Source: Magnetospirillum sp. XM-1
Lineage (GTDB): Bacteria > Pseudomonadota > Alphaproteobacteria > Rhodospirillales > Magnetospirillaceae
Assembly (NCBI RefSeq): GCF_001511835.1
Contig: NZ_LN997848.1
Span: forward strand, 3,810,001-3,874,000
Length of the DNA: 64,000 nt
Direction of reading: 5' to 3'
Shown here: positions 24,118-34,952 of the stretch, in pieces
Layout: every line of letters begins with the position of its first letter
How positions within the stretch are numbered: position 1 is the first letter of the stretch
Translations under genes and position numbers: made by a program
Notes under the pieces: model-generated
Seen by the model: only the letters and a program-made list of their open reading frames with translations
Databases searched by the model: none
Told to the model about the DNA's origin: nothing

Positions 24118-26391
24118 TCACAAGACCACGCCGTGATCCAGCGCGAAGGTCTTCAGCTTGTTGCGCAGGGAATGATCCGGCGACTTGAGCAGCGTGTTGA
24201 GGTAGGCCTCCAGCGCGCCGATGTCCAGGCTGCGCACCATGGTCTTCACCGGGCCGATATTGGGCGCCGACAGCGACAGGTTGCGGATGCCGGCGCCGAT
24301 CAGGGCCATGGCCTCCAGCGGACGGCCGGCCATCTCGCCGCACACCGACAGCGACACGCCGTACTGGCCGCACTTCACCGCCACGTAGCGCATGAAGCGG
24401 ATCATGGCCGGGGCCAGCGGGTCGTAGCGCTCGGCGATGCGCGGATTGCCGCGGTCGACGGCGAACAGGAACTGGGTCAGGTCGTTGGAGCCGATGGAGA
24501 CGAAATCCACCATGGGCAGCAGGGCGTCCAACTGCAGCGCCAGGGCCGGCACTTCCAGCATGGTGCCCACCAGCACCTTGGAGGGCAGCGGATTGCCCGC
24601 CTGGCGCTCGTGCTCCAGCTCCTTGTCGAGGATGCGCCGGGCCTGAACGAATTCCGAGACCTCGGCGATCATGGGGAACATCACCGACAGCTCGCGCCCC
24701 TGGGCGGCGCGCAACAGGGCGCGCAACTGCGAGCGCATCACCGCCGGACGGTCCAGCGTGATGCGGATCGAGCGCCAGCCCAGCGCCGGATTGTCCTCGT
24801 CGTAGGGATTCCAGTAGGGCAGGACCTTGTCGCCGCCCACGTCCAGGGTGCGGAACACCACCGGCCGGCCCTCGGCCTGATCGAGGATCTTCTTGTAGAG
24901 CAGGGTCTGGGCCGCCACGTCGGGCAGGCTGGACCGCGCCATGAAGGGCAGCTCGGTGCGGTAAAGGCCTATGCCGTCGGCGCCCGATTCCACCAGATGC
25001 TGCAAATCCAGCAGCAGGCCGGCATTCATGTGGATGCCGATGCGCACGCCCTGCCGGGTGACGGCGGGCAGTTCGCGCAGGCGGGCATAGACGGCCTGGC
25101 GCATCTGGCGCTGGCTGATGGCGTCGATATAGGTTTCGCGGATGTCGTCCGGCGGGCGGATGAACACCTGGCCGTTGTCGCCGTCGCAGATCACCGGGTC
25201 CAGGGGCTCGATCTTGTCGAGCACGTCCTTGACCCGGCCCACCACCGGAATGTCCAGCGCGCGCGCCACGATGGCCGCGTGCGAGGTAGCCGAGCCTTCC
25301 TCCAGCACCAGGCCGCGCAGCCGCTTGGGGTCGTAGTCGAACAGCTCCATCGGCCCCAGGTTGCGGCCCACCAGGATGGCGCCCTCGGGCAGGTCGTTGG
25401 AGCCCGGGCGCTGTTCGCCCTCGCCGCCGGCCAGATGCTGCAGCAGGCGGTTGGCCAGGTCCTCGAAATCGTGCATGCGCTCGCGCAGGTACGGATCGGT
25501 GATCTGGCTCATGCGCGCACGGGTGTCGTCGTGGACCTTCTGCACCGCCGCCTCGGCGGTCAGCCCGGTGCGGATGGCCTCGCTGATGCGGTTCAGCCAG
25601 CCCTTGTCCTCGGCGAACATGCGATAGGTCTCGAGCACGTCGCGGTGCTCGCCGTCGCGCATCTCAGGCCGCGAGAACAGTTCCTCCAGCGCCAGCTTGA
25701 TGCCGGTCAGCGCCTTCTTCAGGCGCTCCAGCTCGGCGTCCGGGTCCTCGGCCACCAGCCGCTGGATGGTGATGCGCGGCCGGTGCAGAACCGCCACGCC
25801 GACGCCGACGCCGCCGTTGAGCTTGACGCCCTCCATGCGCAGCGGCAGCAGGGCGTTGCCGTCCACCGGCACCAGCTCGGCGCGGTTGACCAGCTCGCCC
25901 GACACCACCAGCTCGGCCAGCACCATGGCCACGGTCTCGAGGGTCTCGATCTCCTCGTCGGTGTAGTGGCGCATGGTGCGGTTCTGCACCACCACCACGC
26001 CGACGACGCGCGAGCCGCGGATGATGGGCACGCCCATCAGCGAGTGGAAGATCTCTTCACCGGTTTCCGGGCGGAAGACGAAATTGGGATGGGCCTGGGC
26101 ATCGGCCAGCGCCAGCGGGCGCGCATGGGCCGCGATGTCGCCGACCAGGCCCTCCCCCACCCGCAGGCGGGTCTGGTGGACCGATTCCTTTTTCAGGCCC
26201 TCGGTGGAGAACAGTTCCAGGACCTCGCCGGCGCGCATGACGTAGCACGAGCACACCTCGGCCACCATGTCGGCGGCGATCAGCTTGACCACCTTGTCCA
26301 GGCGGTCCTGGGCCGAGCCGCTGCCCGCCATGACGTCGCGCAGACGTCCCAGCAGGCGGCGCGACACGGAGGTCATCCCCGCGCTCTGCAT
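24118..26391 (-). CDS. ptsP: PEP-protein phosphotransferase of the Ntr system (EI-Ntr)
   Basis: A 757-residue PtsP. An N-terminal GAF domain (about 25–165) is followed by the EI phosphoryl-transfer domain with the active-site His in EEGSATSHAAIVA (about residue 371), and a PEP-binding TIM barrel with GADGIGLYRTE, FRTLDVGGDK and SVCGEMAG. It starts the PTS-Ntr relay to NPr and EIIA-Ntr, which senses nitrogen and carbon state. ATG 26391 shares one base with the stop of the upstream gene; ATG 26376 is an alternative. The other relay proteins are not in this window. Confidence 0.93.
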   Translation of the reverse strand: MQSAGMTSVSRRLLGRLRDVMAGSGSAQDRLDKVVKLIAADMVAEVCSCYVMRAGEVLELFSTEGLKKESVHQTRLRVGEGLVGDIAAHARPLALADAQAHPNFVFRPETGEEIFHSLMGVPIIRGSRVVGVVVVQNRTMRHYTDEEIETLETVAMVLAELVVSGELVNRAELVPVDGNALLPLRMEGVKLNGGVGVGVAVLHRPRITIQRLVAEDPDAELERLKKALTGIKLALEELFSRPEMRDGEHRDVLETYRMFAEDKGWLNRISEAIRTGLTAEAAVQKVHDDTRARMSQITDPYLRERMHDFEDLANRLLQHLAGGEGEQRPGSNDLPEGAILVGRNLGPMELFDYDPKRLRGLVLEEGSATSHAAIVARALDIPVVGRVKDVLDKIEPLDPVICDGDNGQVFIRPPDDIRETYIDAISQRQMRQAVYARLRELPAVTRQGVRIGIHMNAGLLLDLQHLVESGADGIGLYRTELPFMARSSLPDVAAQTLLYKKILDQAEGRPVVFRTLDVGGDKVLPYWNPYDEDNPALGWRSIRITLDRPAVMRSQLRALLRAAQGRELSVMFPMIAEVSEFVQARRILDKELEHERQAGNPLPSKVLVGTMLEVPALALQLDALLPMVDFVSIGSNDLTQFLFAVDRGNPRIAERYDPLAPAMIRFMRYVAVKCGQYGVSLSVCGEMAGRPLEAMALIGAGIRNLSLSAPNIGPVKTMVRSLDIGALEAYLNTLLKSPDHSLRNKLKTFALDHGVVL

Positions 26392-27440
26392 CAGGCTTGC
26401 ACCGGAACGGAGCCGTGGCGGTCGGCCAGGGCGGCCAGGGCCTGGGAAAGCAATTCCTGCAGGATATCTGCGGTGGGCTGTTCGCGGGTCACCATGCCGA
26501 CGCTTTGGCCGGCCATCAGCGAACCATTCTCCACGTCGCCGTCGATGACGGCGCGCTTGAGCGCTCCGGCCCAGAAATGCTCGATCTCCAGCTGGGCGTC
26601 CTTCTGCTCGATCTCGCCGGCCTTGAAGCGGGAAATCACCTCCAGCTGGAACAAGATGAAGCGCTTGGTCGCGTTGTTGGAGAGCGCGCGCACCGGAATC
26701 ACCGGGAATTGCGGGTCCACCTGCACCGAGGGCAGCGCGTCGCGGGCGGCGGCGCGGATGAAGGCCTGCTTGAAATTGGGATGCGCGATGCACTCGGTGG
26801 CGCAGACGAAGCGGGTGCCCAGCTGGCAGCCGGACGCCCCCATCTCCAGGTAGGAGACGATGGCCTCGCCCCGGCCGATGCCGCCGGCCACGAAGACCGG
26901 CACCTGCTCGACGACGGGAAGGATCTCCTGGGCCAGCACGCTGGTGGCGACGGGGCCCACATGGCCGCCGGCCTCGGCGCCCTCGATCACCAGGGCGTCG
27001 ACGCCCGAGCGCAGCAACTTCTTGGCCAGCACCACGGCGGGCGCGAAGCAGATCACCTTGGCCCCGGTGTCCTTGGCCCGCTTGATGGCCGCCGCACTGG
27101 GCAGGCCGCCGGCCAGCACGATGTGACCCACCTGCATCTCGCCGCAGACGTCGATCAGGGCGTCCAGCTGGGGATGGAGCGTGATGAGGTTGACGCCGAA
27201 GGGCTTGGCGGTCAGCTCCTGGGTGGCGCGAATCTCCTCGCGCAGCAAAGCGGGCGGCATGGAGCCGCAGGCGAGCACGCCGAAGCCGCCGCCATTGGAG
27301 ATGGCGGCGACCAGCCGGCGTTCGGAAATCCACGACATCGCCCCACCCATGATGGCGTATTCGGTGCCGAGAAATTCCCGTCCGCGCCGCCACAGGTGTT
27401 CGAGCCGCTGCCTCGCCTTATCCATCAGGCCCTCTGGCAA
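26391..27440 (-). CDS. Nitronate monooxygenase-like FMN protein
   Basis: A 349-residue NPD-family TIM barrel. Landmarks are AIMGGAMSWISERRLVAAIS near the N terminus, the FMN-binding loops VIEGAEAGGHVGP and FVAGGIGRGEAI, and GTRFVCATEC. Family members oxidise propionate-3-nitronate and related alkyl nitronates, or act as enoyl reductases in lipid synthesis, so the substrate here is open. It lies between lysC and ptsP with 10 bp to lysC and a one-base overlap with ptsP, so it is in the same transcript. Confidence 0.8.
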   Translation of the reverse strand: MPEGLMDKARQRLEHLWRRGREFLGTEYAIMGGAMSWISERRLVAAISNGGGFGVLACGSMPPALLREEIRATQELTAKPFGVNLITLHPQLDALIDVCGEMQVGHIVLAGGLPSAAAIKRAKDTGAKVICFAPAVVLAKKLLRSGVDALVIEGAEAGGHVGPVATSVLAQEILPVVEQVPVFVAGGIGRGEAIVSYLEMGASGCQLGTRFVCATECIAHPNFKQAFIRAAARDALPSVQVDPQFPVIPVRALSNNATKRFILFQLEVISRFKAGEIEQKDAQLEIEHFWAGALKRAVIDGDVENGSLMAGQSVGMVTREQPTADILQELLSQALAALADRHGSVPVQA

Positions 27441-27450
27441 GTGCCCCCGC

Positions 27451-28671
<1,221 letters not shown>

Positions 28672-28859
28672 GAGAAAACCCTTGTTGTCGCAGCCCCGGG
28701 CTGTTCCTTATCCTCCCTCGCCGATGGCCCGCGAAAAACTCTCGTTTGCGCGGTTGCCGCCGGAAGGGCGCGTATTCATACTCTGTCGCCCAGCGGGACG
28801 CAAGCGCGGCCCCCTGACGAAATGTTGACGGGTGAATGTCGAAGGCGGAGTGAAAATTC

Positions 28860-29594
28860 ATGGTTCAGTTGGGCACCGCATCGCCCGAGGAAATCGCCCG
28901 GTTCACCGCCATGGCCGAAGCCTGGTGGGACCCGGCCGGCAAGTTCAAGCCGCTGCATCGCTTCAACCCCGTGCGGCTGGCCTTCATGCGCCGCCACTTC
29001 GCCGCCCATTTCGGCCGCGACGAAAGCCTGATGCGCCCGTTCGAGGGCCTGACCCTGCTGGACGTGGGCTCGGGCGGCGGCCTGCTGTCCGAGCCCTTGG
29101 CCCGCATGGGCTTTGCCGTCACCGGCATCGACGCCGGCGACAAGAACGTCGCCATGGCCCGCCTGCACGCCGAGCAATCGGGAGTCGCGGTGGATTACCG
29201 GGTGGCGACGCCCGAGCAATTGCCCCCTGCCGAGACCTTCGACGTGGTGCTGTCCATGGAAGTGGTCGAGCACGTCCCCGACGTCTCCACCTTCCTCGGC
29301 CACGCGACGGCGCATCTGAAGCCGGGCGGCGTCTTCATGGGCGCCACCTTGAACCGCACGGCCAAGGCCTGGGCCCTGGCGGTGGTCGGGGCCGAATACG
29401 TGCTGGGCTGGCTGCCCAAGGGCACCCACGACTGGCACAAATTCGTCCGTCCCTCGGAATTCGCCGCCATGCTCCGCGACCACGGCGTCACCGTGCGCCA
29501 GATGGCCGGCATGGCCTTCAACCCGCTGTCCGACATCTGGCGCGAGACGGAAAACCTCGACGTCAACTACATGCTGTTCGGAGTGAAGGGGTAA
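28860..29594 (+). CDS. ubiG: Ubiquinone biosynthesis O-methyltransferase
   Basis: A 244-residue UbiG, which carries out both O-methylations in ubiquinone synthesis. Family landmarks are [20 protein letters not shown] and HRFNPVRL near the N terminus, the SAM motif [24 protein letters not shown], and the C-terminal GTHDWHKF. It is divergent from lysC, with about 190 bp between start codons. Confidence 0.95.
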   Translation: MVQLGTASPEEIARFTAMAEAWWDPAGKFKPLHRFNPVRLAFMRRHFAAHFGRDESLMRPFEGLTLLDVGSGGGLLSEPLARMGFAVTGIDAGDKNVAMARLHAEQSGVAVDYRVATPEQLPPAETFDVVLSMEVVEHVPDVSTFLGHATAHLKPGGVFMGATLNRTAKAWALAVVGAEYVLGWLPKGTHDWHKFVRPSEFAAMLRDHGVTVRQMAGMAFNPLSDIWRETENLDVNYMLFGVKG

Positions 29595-29603
29595 GGGCAG
29601 ACG

Positions 29604-30377
29604 TCAATGCAGCCGGTGGCGGGTGAACATCCGCAACCGGGTGCGGGCGTCATCGACCAGCGGCACGATGGCCAGGAACACCAGGAACACCGCCAGCGGA
29701 ATGGTCGAGGCGTAGCCCACATACTTGAAGCCTACCGCCCCCGCCACGCCGCCGGCCAGGAAGGACAGCAGCAGGCCCGAAAGCACGGCCAGCCGCGCCC
29801 GGTTGGCCCGGACCGGCTTGTAATGCTCGGATTCCGCCTGGGAATTGATATAGAAGGCCTTGCCCAGTTCGATGCCGATATCGGTGACGATGCCGGTCAT
29901 GTGGGTGGTGCGGATTTCCGAGTTGGAAATCTTCGAGATGATGGCGTTCTGCAAGCCCATGATGAAGCACAGCAGCATCACGGTCACCGGGATGAAGGCG
30001 CTTTCGTGCAGTTCCAGCGACCCGCCCATCAGCCCGAAGCCCAGCAGCAGGATCGCCTCCCACAGCAGGGGATAGGCGTATTTGCTGTGGGTGCGGTGAT
30101 GGCGCCCCCAATTGATCAGAATGGCCGAATAGGCCGAGCCGGCGACAAAGGCGGCCAGCGAGCCGAAGGCCAGCAGCACCGCCGAAAGATCGCCGGTGAT
30201 CAGGTTGTCGGCCACCGACGAAACGATGCCCGTCATATGCGAGGTATAGCGCTGGACCGCCAGGAAGCCGCCGGCATTGATGGCGCCGGCGATGAAGGCC
30301 AGGGAATAGCCGAGATGCTTGTTGGCCGAAGATGTGCGCCGATGGCCCGAAAGCCTGCGCAGGTAGAAGATGGGCAT
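29604..30377 (-). CDS. YoaK/DUF1275 family membrane protein
   Basis: A 257-residue polytopic protein with about six transmembrane segments. The repeat of TSHMTGIV (about residue 46) and TTHMTGIVTDIG (about 155) is the hallmark of the DUF1275 family, which is of unknown transport-like function. It converges with ubiG, 9 bp between stops. Confidence 0.8.
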   Translation of the reverse strand: MPIFYLRRLSGHRRTSSANKHLGYSLAFIAGAINAGGFLAVQRYTSHMTGIVSSVADNLITGDLSAVLLAFGSLAAFVAGSAYSAILINWGRHHRTHSKYAYPLLWEAILLLGFGLMGGSLELHESAFIPVTVMLLCFIMGLQNAIISKISNSEIRTTHMTGIVTDIGIELGKAFYINSQAESEHYKPVRANRARLAVLSGLLLSFLAGGVAGAVGFKYVGYASTIPLAVFLVFLAIVPLVDDARTRLRMFTRHRLH

Positions 30378-30442
30378 GACGCACCGGAACAGGGAACCTT
30401 GCTGCGGCGCAGCATAGGCCCTCCACTCCCCGGATTGAAAGA

Positions 30443-30856
30443 TTAATTCCCTTCGGCCACCCAGGGGATGCGGGCGACGGCGACTCCCTCCTCCTCAAGC
30501 TCCTGGGCTTGGTCGGGGGTGGCCTCGCCGTAGATGGGCCGGGCCTCGGCATCGCCGTAATGGATCTTGCGCGCCTCGTCGGGAAATTTCTCCCCCACGT
30601 AGTCGCAGCTGGCCTGCACCTTGTGCTTCAGGTCCACCAGCATCTTGCGCAATTCGCCCGCCGCCGCCTTGGCGTCCAGCGCATCGCCGCGCGCCTTGGC
30701 CAGACGGGGCGCCATGGGGGCCTTTTCAATGTGGGAATCGCCGCAGACCGGGCAGGCGATCTCGCCCGCCGCCGCCTGTCTGTCATAGGTGGCGCCGTCC
30801 TTGAACCAGGCTTCGAAATGATGCTTGGCCTTGCAGCGCAATTCGAACAGGATCAT
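30443..30856 (-). CDS. DUF1178 family protein
   Basis: A 137-residue soluble protein typical of DUF1178: N-terminal ILFELRCKAKHHFEAWF, a CPVCGDS zinc-ribbon-like pair, and a C-terminal EEEGVAVARIPW. Only one CxxC is seen. The family is widespread in alphaproteobacteria and has no assigned function. It starts 55 bp from the divergent methyltransferase gene. Confidence 0.85.
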   Translation of the reverse strand: MILFELRCKAKHHFEAWFKDGATYDRQAAAGEIACPVCGDSHIEKAPMAPRLAKARGDALDAKAAAGELRKMLVDLKHKVQASCDYVGEKFPDEARKIHYGDAEARPIYGEATPDQAQELEEEGVAVARIPWVAEGN

Positions 30857-30911
30857 GGCCGCTGATATCCGCTATCCGCGTTCTTGGTAACAGATACGGT
30901 CCGTAAAAGCC

Positions 30912-31442
30912 ATGGGCACCGACCCTTTCCGCGTCGCCCCCTCCCCCTGGATCGCCCGCTTCGCCGCCTTGGTTCCGGCGGGAGGAACGGTGCTCGACCT
31001 CGCCTGCGGCGGAGGGCGGCATTCCCGCCTGTTCCTCGATCTTGGGCACAAGGTCACCGCGCTTGACCGCGACGTGGCCCAGGCCCGGCTGGCCGAGGGC
31101 GCGGAACTGATCGCCGCCGACCTGGAGGACGGCTCGCCCTGGCCGCTGGCGGGGCGGAGCTTCGACGCGGTGGTGGTGACCAATTACCTGTGGCGGCCGC
31201 TGTTCCCGGCCATCCTGGCCTCGTTGAAGCCAGGCGGCGTGCTGCTCTACGAGACCTTCGCCGCCGGCAACGAGAAATTCGGCCGCCCGGCCAATCCCGA
31301 CCACCTGCTGAGACGCGGCGAATTGCTGGATCTGGCCCGCGACCTGACGGTCGTCGCCTACGAGGACGGAATCGAGGGCGGCGCCAAGGTGGTGAGCCGC
31401 ATCGCCGCCATCAACGGACCGGGGCCGGGGACGCTGTCCTGA
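30912..31442 (+). CDS. Class I SAM-dependent methyltransferase
   Basis: A 176-residue Rossmann methyltransferase with motif I VLDLACGGGRHSRLFLDLG, an acidic loop TALDRD after strand 2, and the motif IV region FDAVVVTNYLWRPLF. It is short, with no accessory domain, resembling TehB/UbiE-like small-molecule methyltransferases. The substrate cannot be told. It converges with the nitrilase-family gene, stops one base apart. Confidence 0.75.
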   Translation: MGTDPFRVAPSPWIARFAALVPAGGTVLDLACGGGRHSRLFLDLGHKVTALDRDVAQARLAEGAELIAADLEDGSPWPLAGRSFDAVVVTNYLWRPLFPAILASLKPGGVLLYETFAAGNEKFGRPANPDHLLRRGELLDLARDLTVVAYEDGIEGGAKVVSRIAAINGPGPGTLS

Positions 31443-31443
31443 C

Positions 31444-32271
31444 CTAGCGCTTCGGCACCCCGAACGGCCGGTCGTGGTCGAGGCAGGGAATCTTGCGCCT
31501 TGCGTCCTTGACCTTTTCCGGATCGATGTCGGCCATCACCCAGCCGGGCCGTTCCAGGGCGTCGGCCAGAACCTCGCCCCACGGGCTGACGATCAAAGCG
31601 TGGCCGTAGGTCTGGCGGTCGTTGACGTGTTCGCCGCACTGGGCGGGGGCGAAGACGTAGCAGCCGGTCTCGATGGCCCTGGCGCGCAGCAGGACGTGCC
31701 AGTGGGCCTTGCCGGTGGTCCGCGTGAAGGCCGCCGGCACCGCCAGGAAGCTTGATCCGGCATGGGCCAGCGCCCGATAGAGGTGCGGAAAGCGCACGTC
31801 ATAGCAGATGGACAGCCCCAGCCGCCCCCAGGGCAGGTCGACGCAGACCGCGTCGTCGCCGGGCTGGAAGGTGGCGGATTCCTTGTAGACCTCGCCCAGG
31901 CCCAGATCCACGTCGAACATGTGGATCTTGGAATAGCGCGCCGCGATCTCGCCGTCGGGACGCAGCACATACGTGCGGTTGGCGACCATGCCGCCTTCGA
32001 GCAGGACGTGCAGGCTGCCCACATGCAGCCAGACGCCGATCTCGCGCGCCAGATCGCGGAAGAACTTCAGCGCCTGGTGGTCCTCTTCCGGCTGGGCCTT
32101 CAGCACGATGTTGGAACGCCCCCACTCCATCATCGCCACGTTCTCGGGCATCAGGATCAGGTCGGCGCCGGCGGCGCGGGCCTCGACCGCCAGGGCGGCG
32201 GCGGCCTCGCAATTGGCCATCAGGTCGTTGGAGGCGTTGACCTGAAGGCAGGCCGCCTTGAAGCTTCTCAT
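31444..32271 (-). CDS. Carbon-nitrogen hydrolase (nitrilase/omega-amidase type)
   Basis: A 275-residue nitrilase-superfamily protein with the Glu-Lys-Cys triad: Glu in LILMPENVAMM, Lys in RYSKIHMFDVD, Cys in LSICYDVRFPHLYRAL. The sequence resembles the Nit1/Nit2 branch, whose members hydrolyse deaminated glutathione or act as omega-amidase. The ATG at 32271 overlaps the grxC stop by 4 bases (ATGA), so it is translationally coupled to a glutaredoxin, consistent with a glutathione-repair role. Confidence 0.88.
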   Translation of the reverse strand: MRSFKAACLQVNASNDLMANCEAAAALAVEARAAGADLILMPENVAMMEWGRSNIVLKAQPEEDHQALKFFRDLAREIGVWLHVGSLHVLLEGGMVANRTYVLRPDGEIAARYSKIHMFDVDLGLGEVYKESATFQPGDDAVCVDLPWGRLGLSICYDVRFPHLYRALAHAGSSFLAVPAAFTRTTGKAHWHVLLRARAIETGCYVFAPAQCGEHVNDRQTYGHALIVSPWGEVLADALERPGWVMADIDPEKVKDARRKIPCLDHDRPFGVPKR

Positions 32272-32531
32272 GCCCCGCCCGCCAGCATGGGATCGAGCTT
32301 GCCGTCCTTGTCGAGCGCGTAGAGATCGTCGCAGCCGCCCACATGCACCCCGTCGATGAAGATCTGCGGCACCGAGCGCCGCCCGCCGGCCCGGTTGGTC
32401 ATGTACTGGCGCAGGCCGTCGTCGGTCGAGACGTTGATCTCGGAATAGGTCACGCCCTTCTTGTCGAACAGCTTCTTGGCCTTGACGCAATAGGGGCAGA
32501 CGTCGGTGGTGTAGATCTCGATCTCGGCCAT
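32268..32531 (-). CDS. grxC: Glutaredoxin 3
   Basis: An 87-residue monothiol/dithiol glutaredoxin with the dithiol site CPYC (residues 12–15), the cis-Pro region SVPQIFIDG and GGCDDLYALD. It reduces protein and small disulfides with glutathione. ATG 32531 gives the standard GrxC length. It lies between comF and the nitrilase gene in one operon. Confidence 0.93.
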   Translation of the reverse strand: MAEIEIYTTDVCPYCVKAKKLFDKKGVTYSEINVSTDDGLRQYMTNRAGGRRSVPQIFIDGVHVGGCDDLYALDKDGKLDPMLAGGA

Positions 32532-32572
32532 GACTGGGCTCCAGGTTTCAGTGCCGCCTTTATATAGCGCAG

Positions 32573-33301
32573 CTAGCCTTCCCGCACCACCCGTCCCAGG
32601 GTCAGCACGTCCACCGACGCGGCACCGGCCCGCAGCAGTACCCTGGCGCATTCGTCCACCGTGGCGCCGCTGGTCATGACGTCATCGACCAGAACGACCC
32701 GGCGCCCGTCGAGGCGAGGAAGCAGACGTTCGGCCACTTTGAACGCCCCGGCCACGTTGCGGGCCCGCGCGTCATGGCCGAGATGGCCCTGGGGCGGAGT
32801 GCGCCGCGTTCGCACCAACATTCCCGGCTCGACCGCCACCTTGGCCATCCGCCCGATGGCGTTGGCCAGCAGGGCCGCCTGGTTGTAGCGCCGGGCGAAC
32901 AGACGCCAGCGGTGCAGCGGCACGGCGACCAGCAGATCGGCTTCGGCCAGCATCGCCCCTCCGGCCCGCGCCATCCAGCGGGCGAAGGCCTCGACGCCTT
33001 CCAGGCGGTCGGCATGCTTGAGACGCAGGATCAAGGCCTTCGACGCGTCGTCATAGCGCAGCACGGCGCGCGCCCGGCCATAGCGCGGCGTCTGGCGGGC
33101 GCATTGCCCGCACACCACGCCGTCGCCCGCGTCCAGCTCGAAGGGCAGGCCGCAGCAGGTGCAGGCGGGATCGCCCAGGAACACCATGGCCGACCAGCAT
33201 TGGGGGCACAGGCTGCCGGGCTCGGCCACCTCCGAGCCGCAGGACAGGCAGAGCGGCGGCAGCAGCGCGTCGATCACCAGACGTGCAAACCTGACCGGCA
33301 T
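32573..33301 (-). CDS. comF: ComF family phosphoribosyltransferase-like protein
   Basis: A 242-residue ComF protein: an N-terminal zinc-ribbon region with several CxxC pairs (CLSCG, CPQC, CTCCG, CGQC) and a C-terminal PRTase domain with the PRPP loop VVLVDDVMTSGATVDECA. ComF is needed for DNA uptake in naturally competent bacteria, though its role in non-competent species is unclear. ATG 33301 follows GGGGAG. It is the first gene of comF–grxC–nitrilase. Confidence 0.88.
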   Translation of the reverse strand: MPVRFARLVIDALLPPLCLSCGSEVAEPGSLCPQCWSAMVFLGDPACTCCGLPFELDAGDGVVCGQCARQTPRYGRARAVLRYDDASKALILRLKHADRLEGVEAFARWMARAGGAMLAEADLLVAVPLHRWRLFARRYNQAALLANAIGRMAKVAVEPGMLVRTRRTPPQGHLGHDARARNVAGAFKVAERLLPRLDGRRVVLVDDVMTSGATVDECARVLLRAGAASVDVLTLGRVVREG

Positions 33302-33347
33302 CTTCTCCCCTTCCCTCTTTTGGTGCGGACATGCCATACACCCTGAC

Positions 33348-34235
33348 ATGAGAATCTTCGACCGCCAGCTGGTGCGCAAGCGCCGCGACCGTGCCGCCGG
33401 CACTTTCGTCGCCCACGACTTCCTGATCCGCGAAGTCGCCGAGCGGCTGGCCGATCGCCTGGACGACGTCAAGCGGCGCTTTCCCATGGCGCTGGATCTC
33501 GGCTGCCACACCGGCGAGATGGCCGACACCCTGCGGGGGCGCGGCGGCATCGAGACCCTGGTGCAGTGCGACCTGTCGCCCGCCATGGCGGCCAAGGCGG
33601 CGGCCAACGGCCACCCGACCCTGGCCGCCGACGAGGAATGGCTGCCCTTCGCCGCCCACAGTTTCGATCTGGTGGTGTCATGCCTGTCGCTGCACTGGGT
33701 CAACGACCTGCCGGGCACCCTGCTGCAGATCCGCCGGGTCTTAAAGCCCGACGGGCTGTTCGTCGCCGCCCTGCTGGGAGCCGGGACGCTGGCCGAGCTG
33801 CGCCAATGCCTGGCCGACGCCGAACTGGCCGAGGAAGGGGGCTTAAGCCCCCGAATCGCCCCCTTCGCCGACGTCAAGGATCTGGGCGCCCTGCTGCAGC
33901 GGGCCGGCTTCGCCCTGCCGGTGGCCGATGCCGATGCGGTCTCGGTCAGCTATGCCGATCCCATGCGGCTGATGGCCGACCTGCGCGGCATGGGCGAAAC
34001 CAACGCCGTGGCCGCCCAGCGCAAGGGACTGACGCGGCGCGCCACCCTGCTGCACGCCGTGGCGCTCTATCAGGAGCGCTTCGCCGGTCCCGACGGCCGC
34101 CTGCCCGCCACCTTCCAGGTGCTGACCATGACCGGCTGGGCGCCCCATCCCTGCCAGCCCGCCCCCGCGCCCCAGGGCTGCGCCGTGCCGGGACTGAACG
34201 GCCTCAACAGCCGCATGAGCCCCGAGACCGAGTGA
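33348..34235 (+). CDS. NDUFAF5/BioC-like SAM methyltransferase
   Basis: A 295-residue methyltransferase. It opens with MRIFDRQLVRKRRDRAAGTF, a signature shared with the alphaproteobacterial homologs of mitochondrial NDUFAF5 (a complex I assembly hydroxylase). Motif I is ALDLGCHTGEMADTL and the post-motif region reads VVSCLSLHWVNDLPG. BioC (malonyl-ACP methylation) is the other close family. ATG 33348 was chosen from this N-terminal signature. It is divergent from comF, and its stop shares one base with the sfsA start. Confidence 0.8.
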   Translation: MRIFDRQLVRKRRDRAAGTFVAHDFLIREVAERLADRLDDVKRRFPMALDLGCHTGEMADTLRGRGGIETLVQCDLSPAMAAKAAANGHPTLAADEEWLPFAAHSFDLVVSCLSLHWVNDLPGTLLQIRRVLKPDGLFVAALLGAGTLAELRQCLADAELAEEGGLSPRIAPFADVKDLGALLQRAGFALPVADADAVSVSYADPMRLMADLRGMGETNAVAAQRKGLTRRATLLHAVALYQERFAGPDGRLPATFQVLTMTGWAPHPCQPAPAPQGCAVPGLNGLNSRMSPETE

Positions 34236-34945
34236 TGCGCTTTTCCGCTCCCCTGGTCCGCGCCACCCTGATCAAGCGCTACAAGCGCTTCCTGGCCGAT
34301 GTCCGCTTCGACGACGGCACCGAGACCACCGCCCACGTGGCCAATTCCGGCGCCATGCTGGGCACCGCCGTACCGGGTATGGAAGTGTGGCTGTCGCCCG
34401 CCTCCAAGCCTGAGCGCAAGCTCAAATGGAACTGGGAGCTGGTGACGGTGGACGGCCATCTGGTGGGCGTCAACACCGCGCATCCCAACGGCATCGTCGC
34501 CGAAAGCGTGGCCGCCGGGCTGATCCCCGAGCTGGCAGGCTATGAATCCATCCGCCGCGAGGTGAAATACGGCGTGAATTCCCGCATCGACCTGTTGCTG
34601 GAAAGCCCAGGCCGCCCCAAATGCTGGGTGGAAGTGAAGAACGTCCACTTAAAGCGCGGCGGCTGGGCCGAATTCCCCGACGCGGTCACGGTGCGGGGCG
34701 CCAAGCATCTGGCCGAGCTGACCGACCGGGTCAAAGCGGGCGAGCGCGCGGTGATGGTCTATCTGGTGCAGCGGGCCGATTGCACCGCGTTCCGGCCCGC
34801 CGCCGACATCGACCCGACCTATGCGAAAGCCCTGGCCCAGGCGATACGCGACGGCGTCGAAGCGATCTGCTATACCTGCCGCCTGTCGACCGGCGGCATC
34901 GAGCTGGGCGAGCCCTTGGGCATGGATTTGAGCGAACGGATCTGA
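34235..34945 (+). CDS. sfsA: DNA/RNA nuclease SfsA-like protein
   Basis: A 236-residue SfsA: LIKRYKRFLADVRFDDG at the N terminus, then AHVANSGAMLG, the nuclease-like core SRIDLLLE...CWVEVKNVHL, and FPDAVTVRGAKHLAEL. It was named sugar fermentation stimulation protein and has an OB-fold plus a PD-(D/E)XK-like domain. TGATG overlap with the methyltransferase gene upstream; map follows 8 bp later. Confidence 0.92.
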   Translation: MRFSAPLVRATLIKRYKRFLADVRFDDGTETTAHVANSGAMLGTAVPGMEVWLSPASKPERKLKWNWELVTVDGHLVGVNTAHPNGIVAESVAAGLIPELAGYESIRREVKYGVNSRIDLLLESPGRPKCWVEVKNVHLKRGGWAEFPDAVTVRGAKHLAELTDRVKAGERAVMVYLVQRADCTAFRPAADIDPTYAKALAQAIRDGVEAICYTCRLSTGGIELGEPLGMDLSERI

Positions 34946-34952
34946 AGGACCG

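Noticed and set aside
21509..26853. Very long plus-strand open frames (over 850 residues) opposite rodZ, ispG and ptsP
   Set aside because: They lie exactly antisense to well-supported genes, are rich in His, Gln, Gly and Arg as expected from high-GC antisense codons, and show no domains.
24118..27393. A single frame of 1091 residues covering ptsP and part of the upstream gene
   Set aside because: The part beyond 26391 reads the nitronate monooxygenase gene in a wrong frame. PtsP starts at 26391, sharing one base with the upstream stop.
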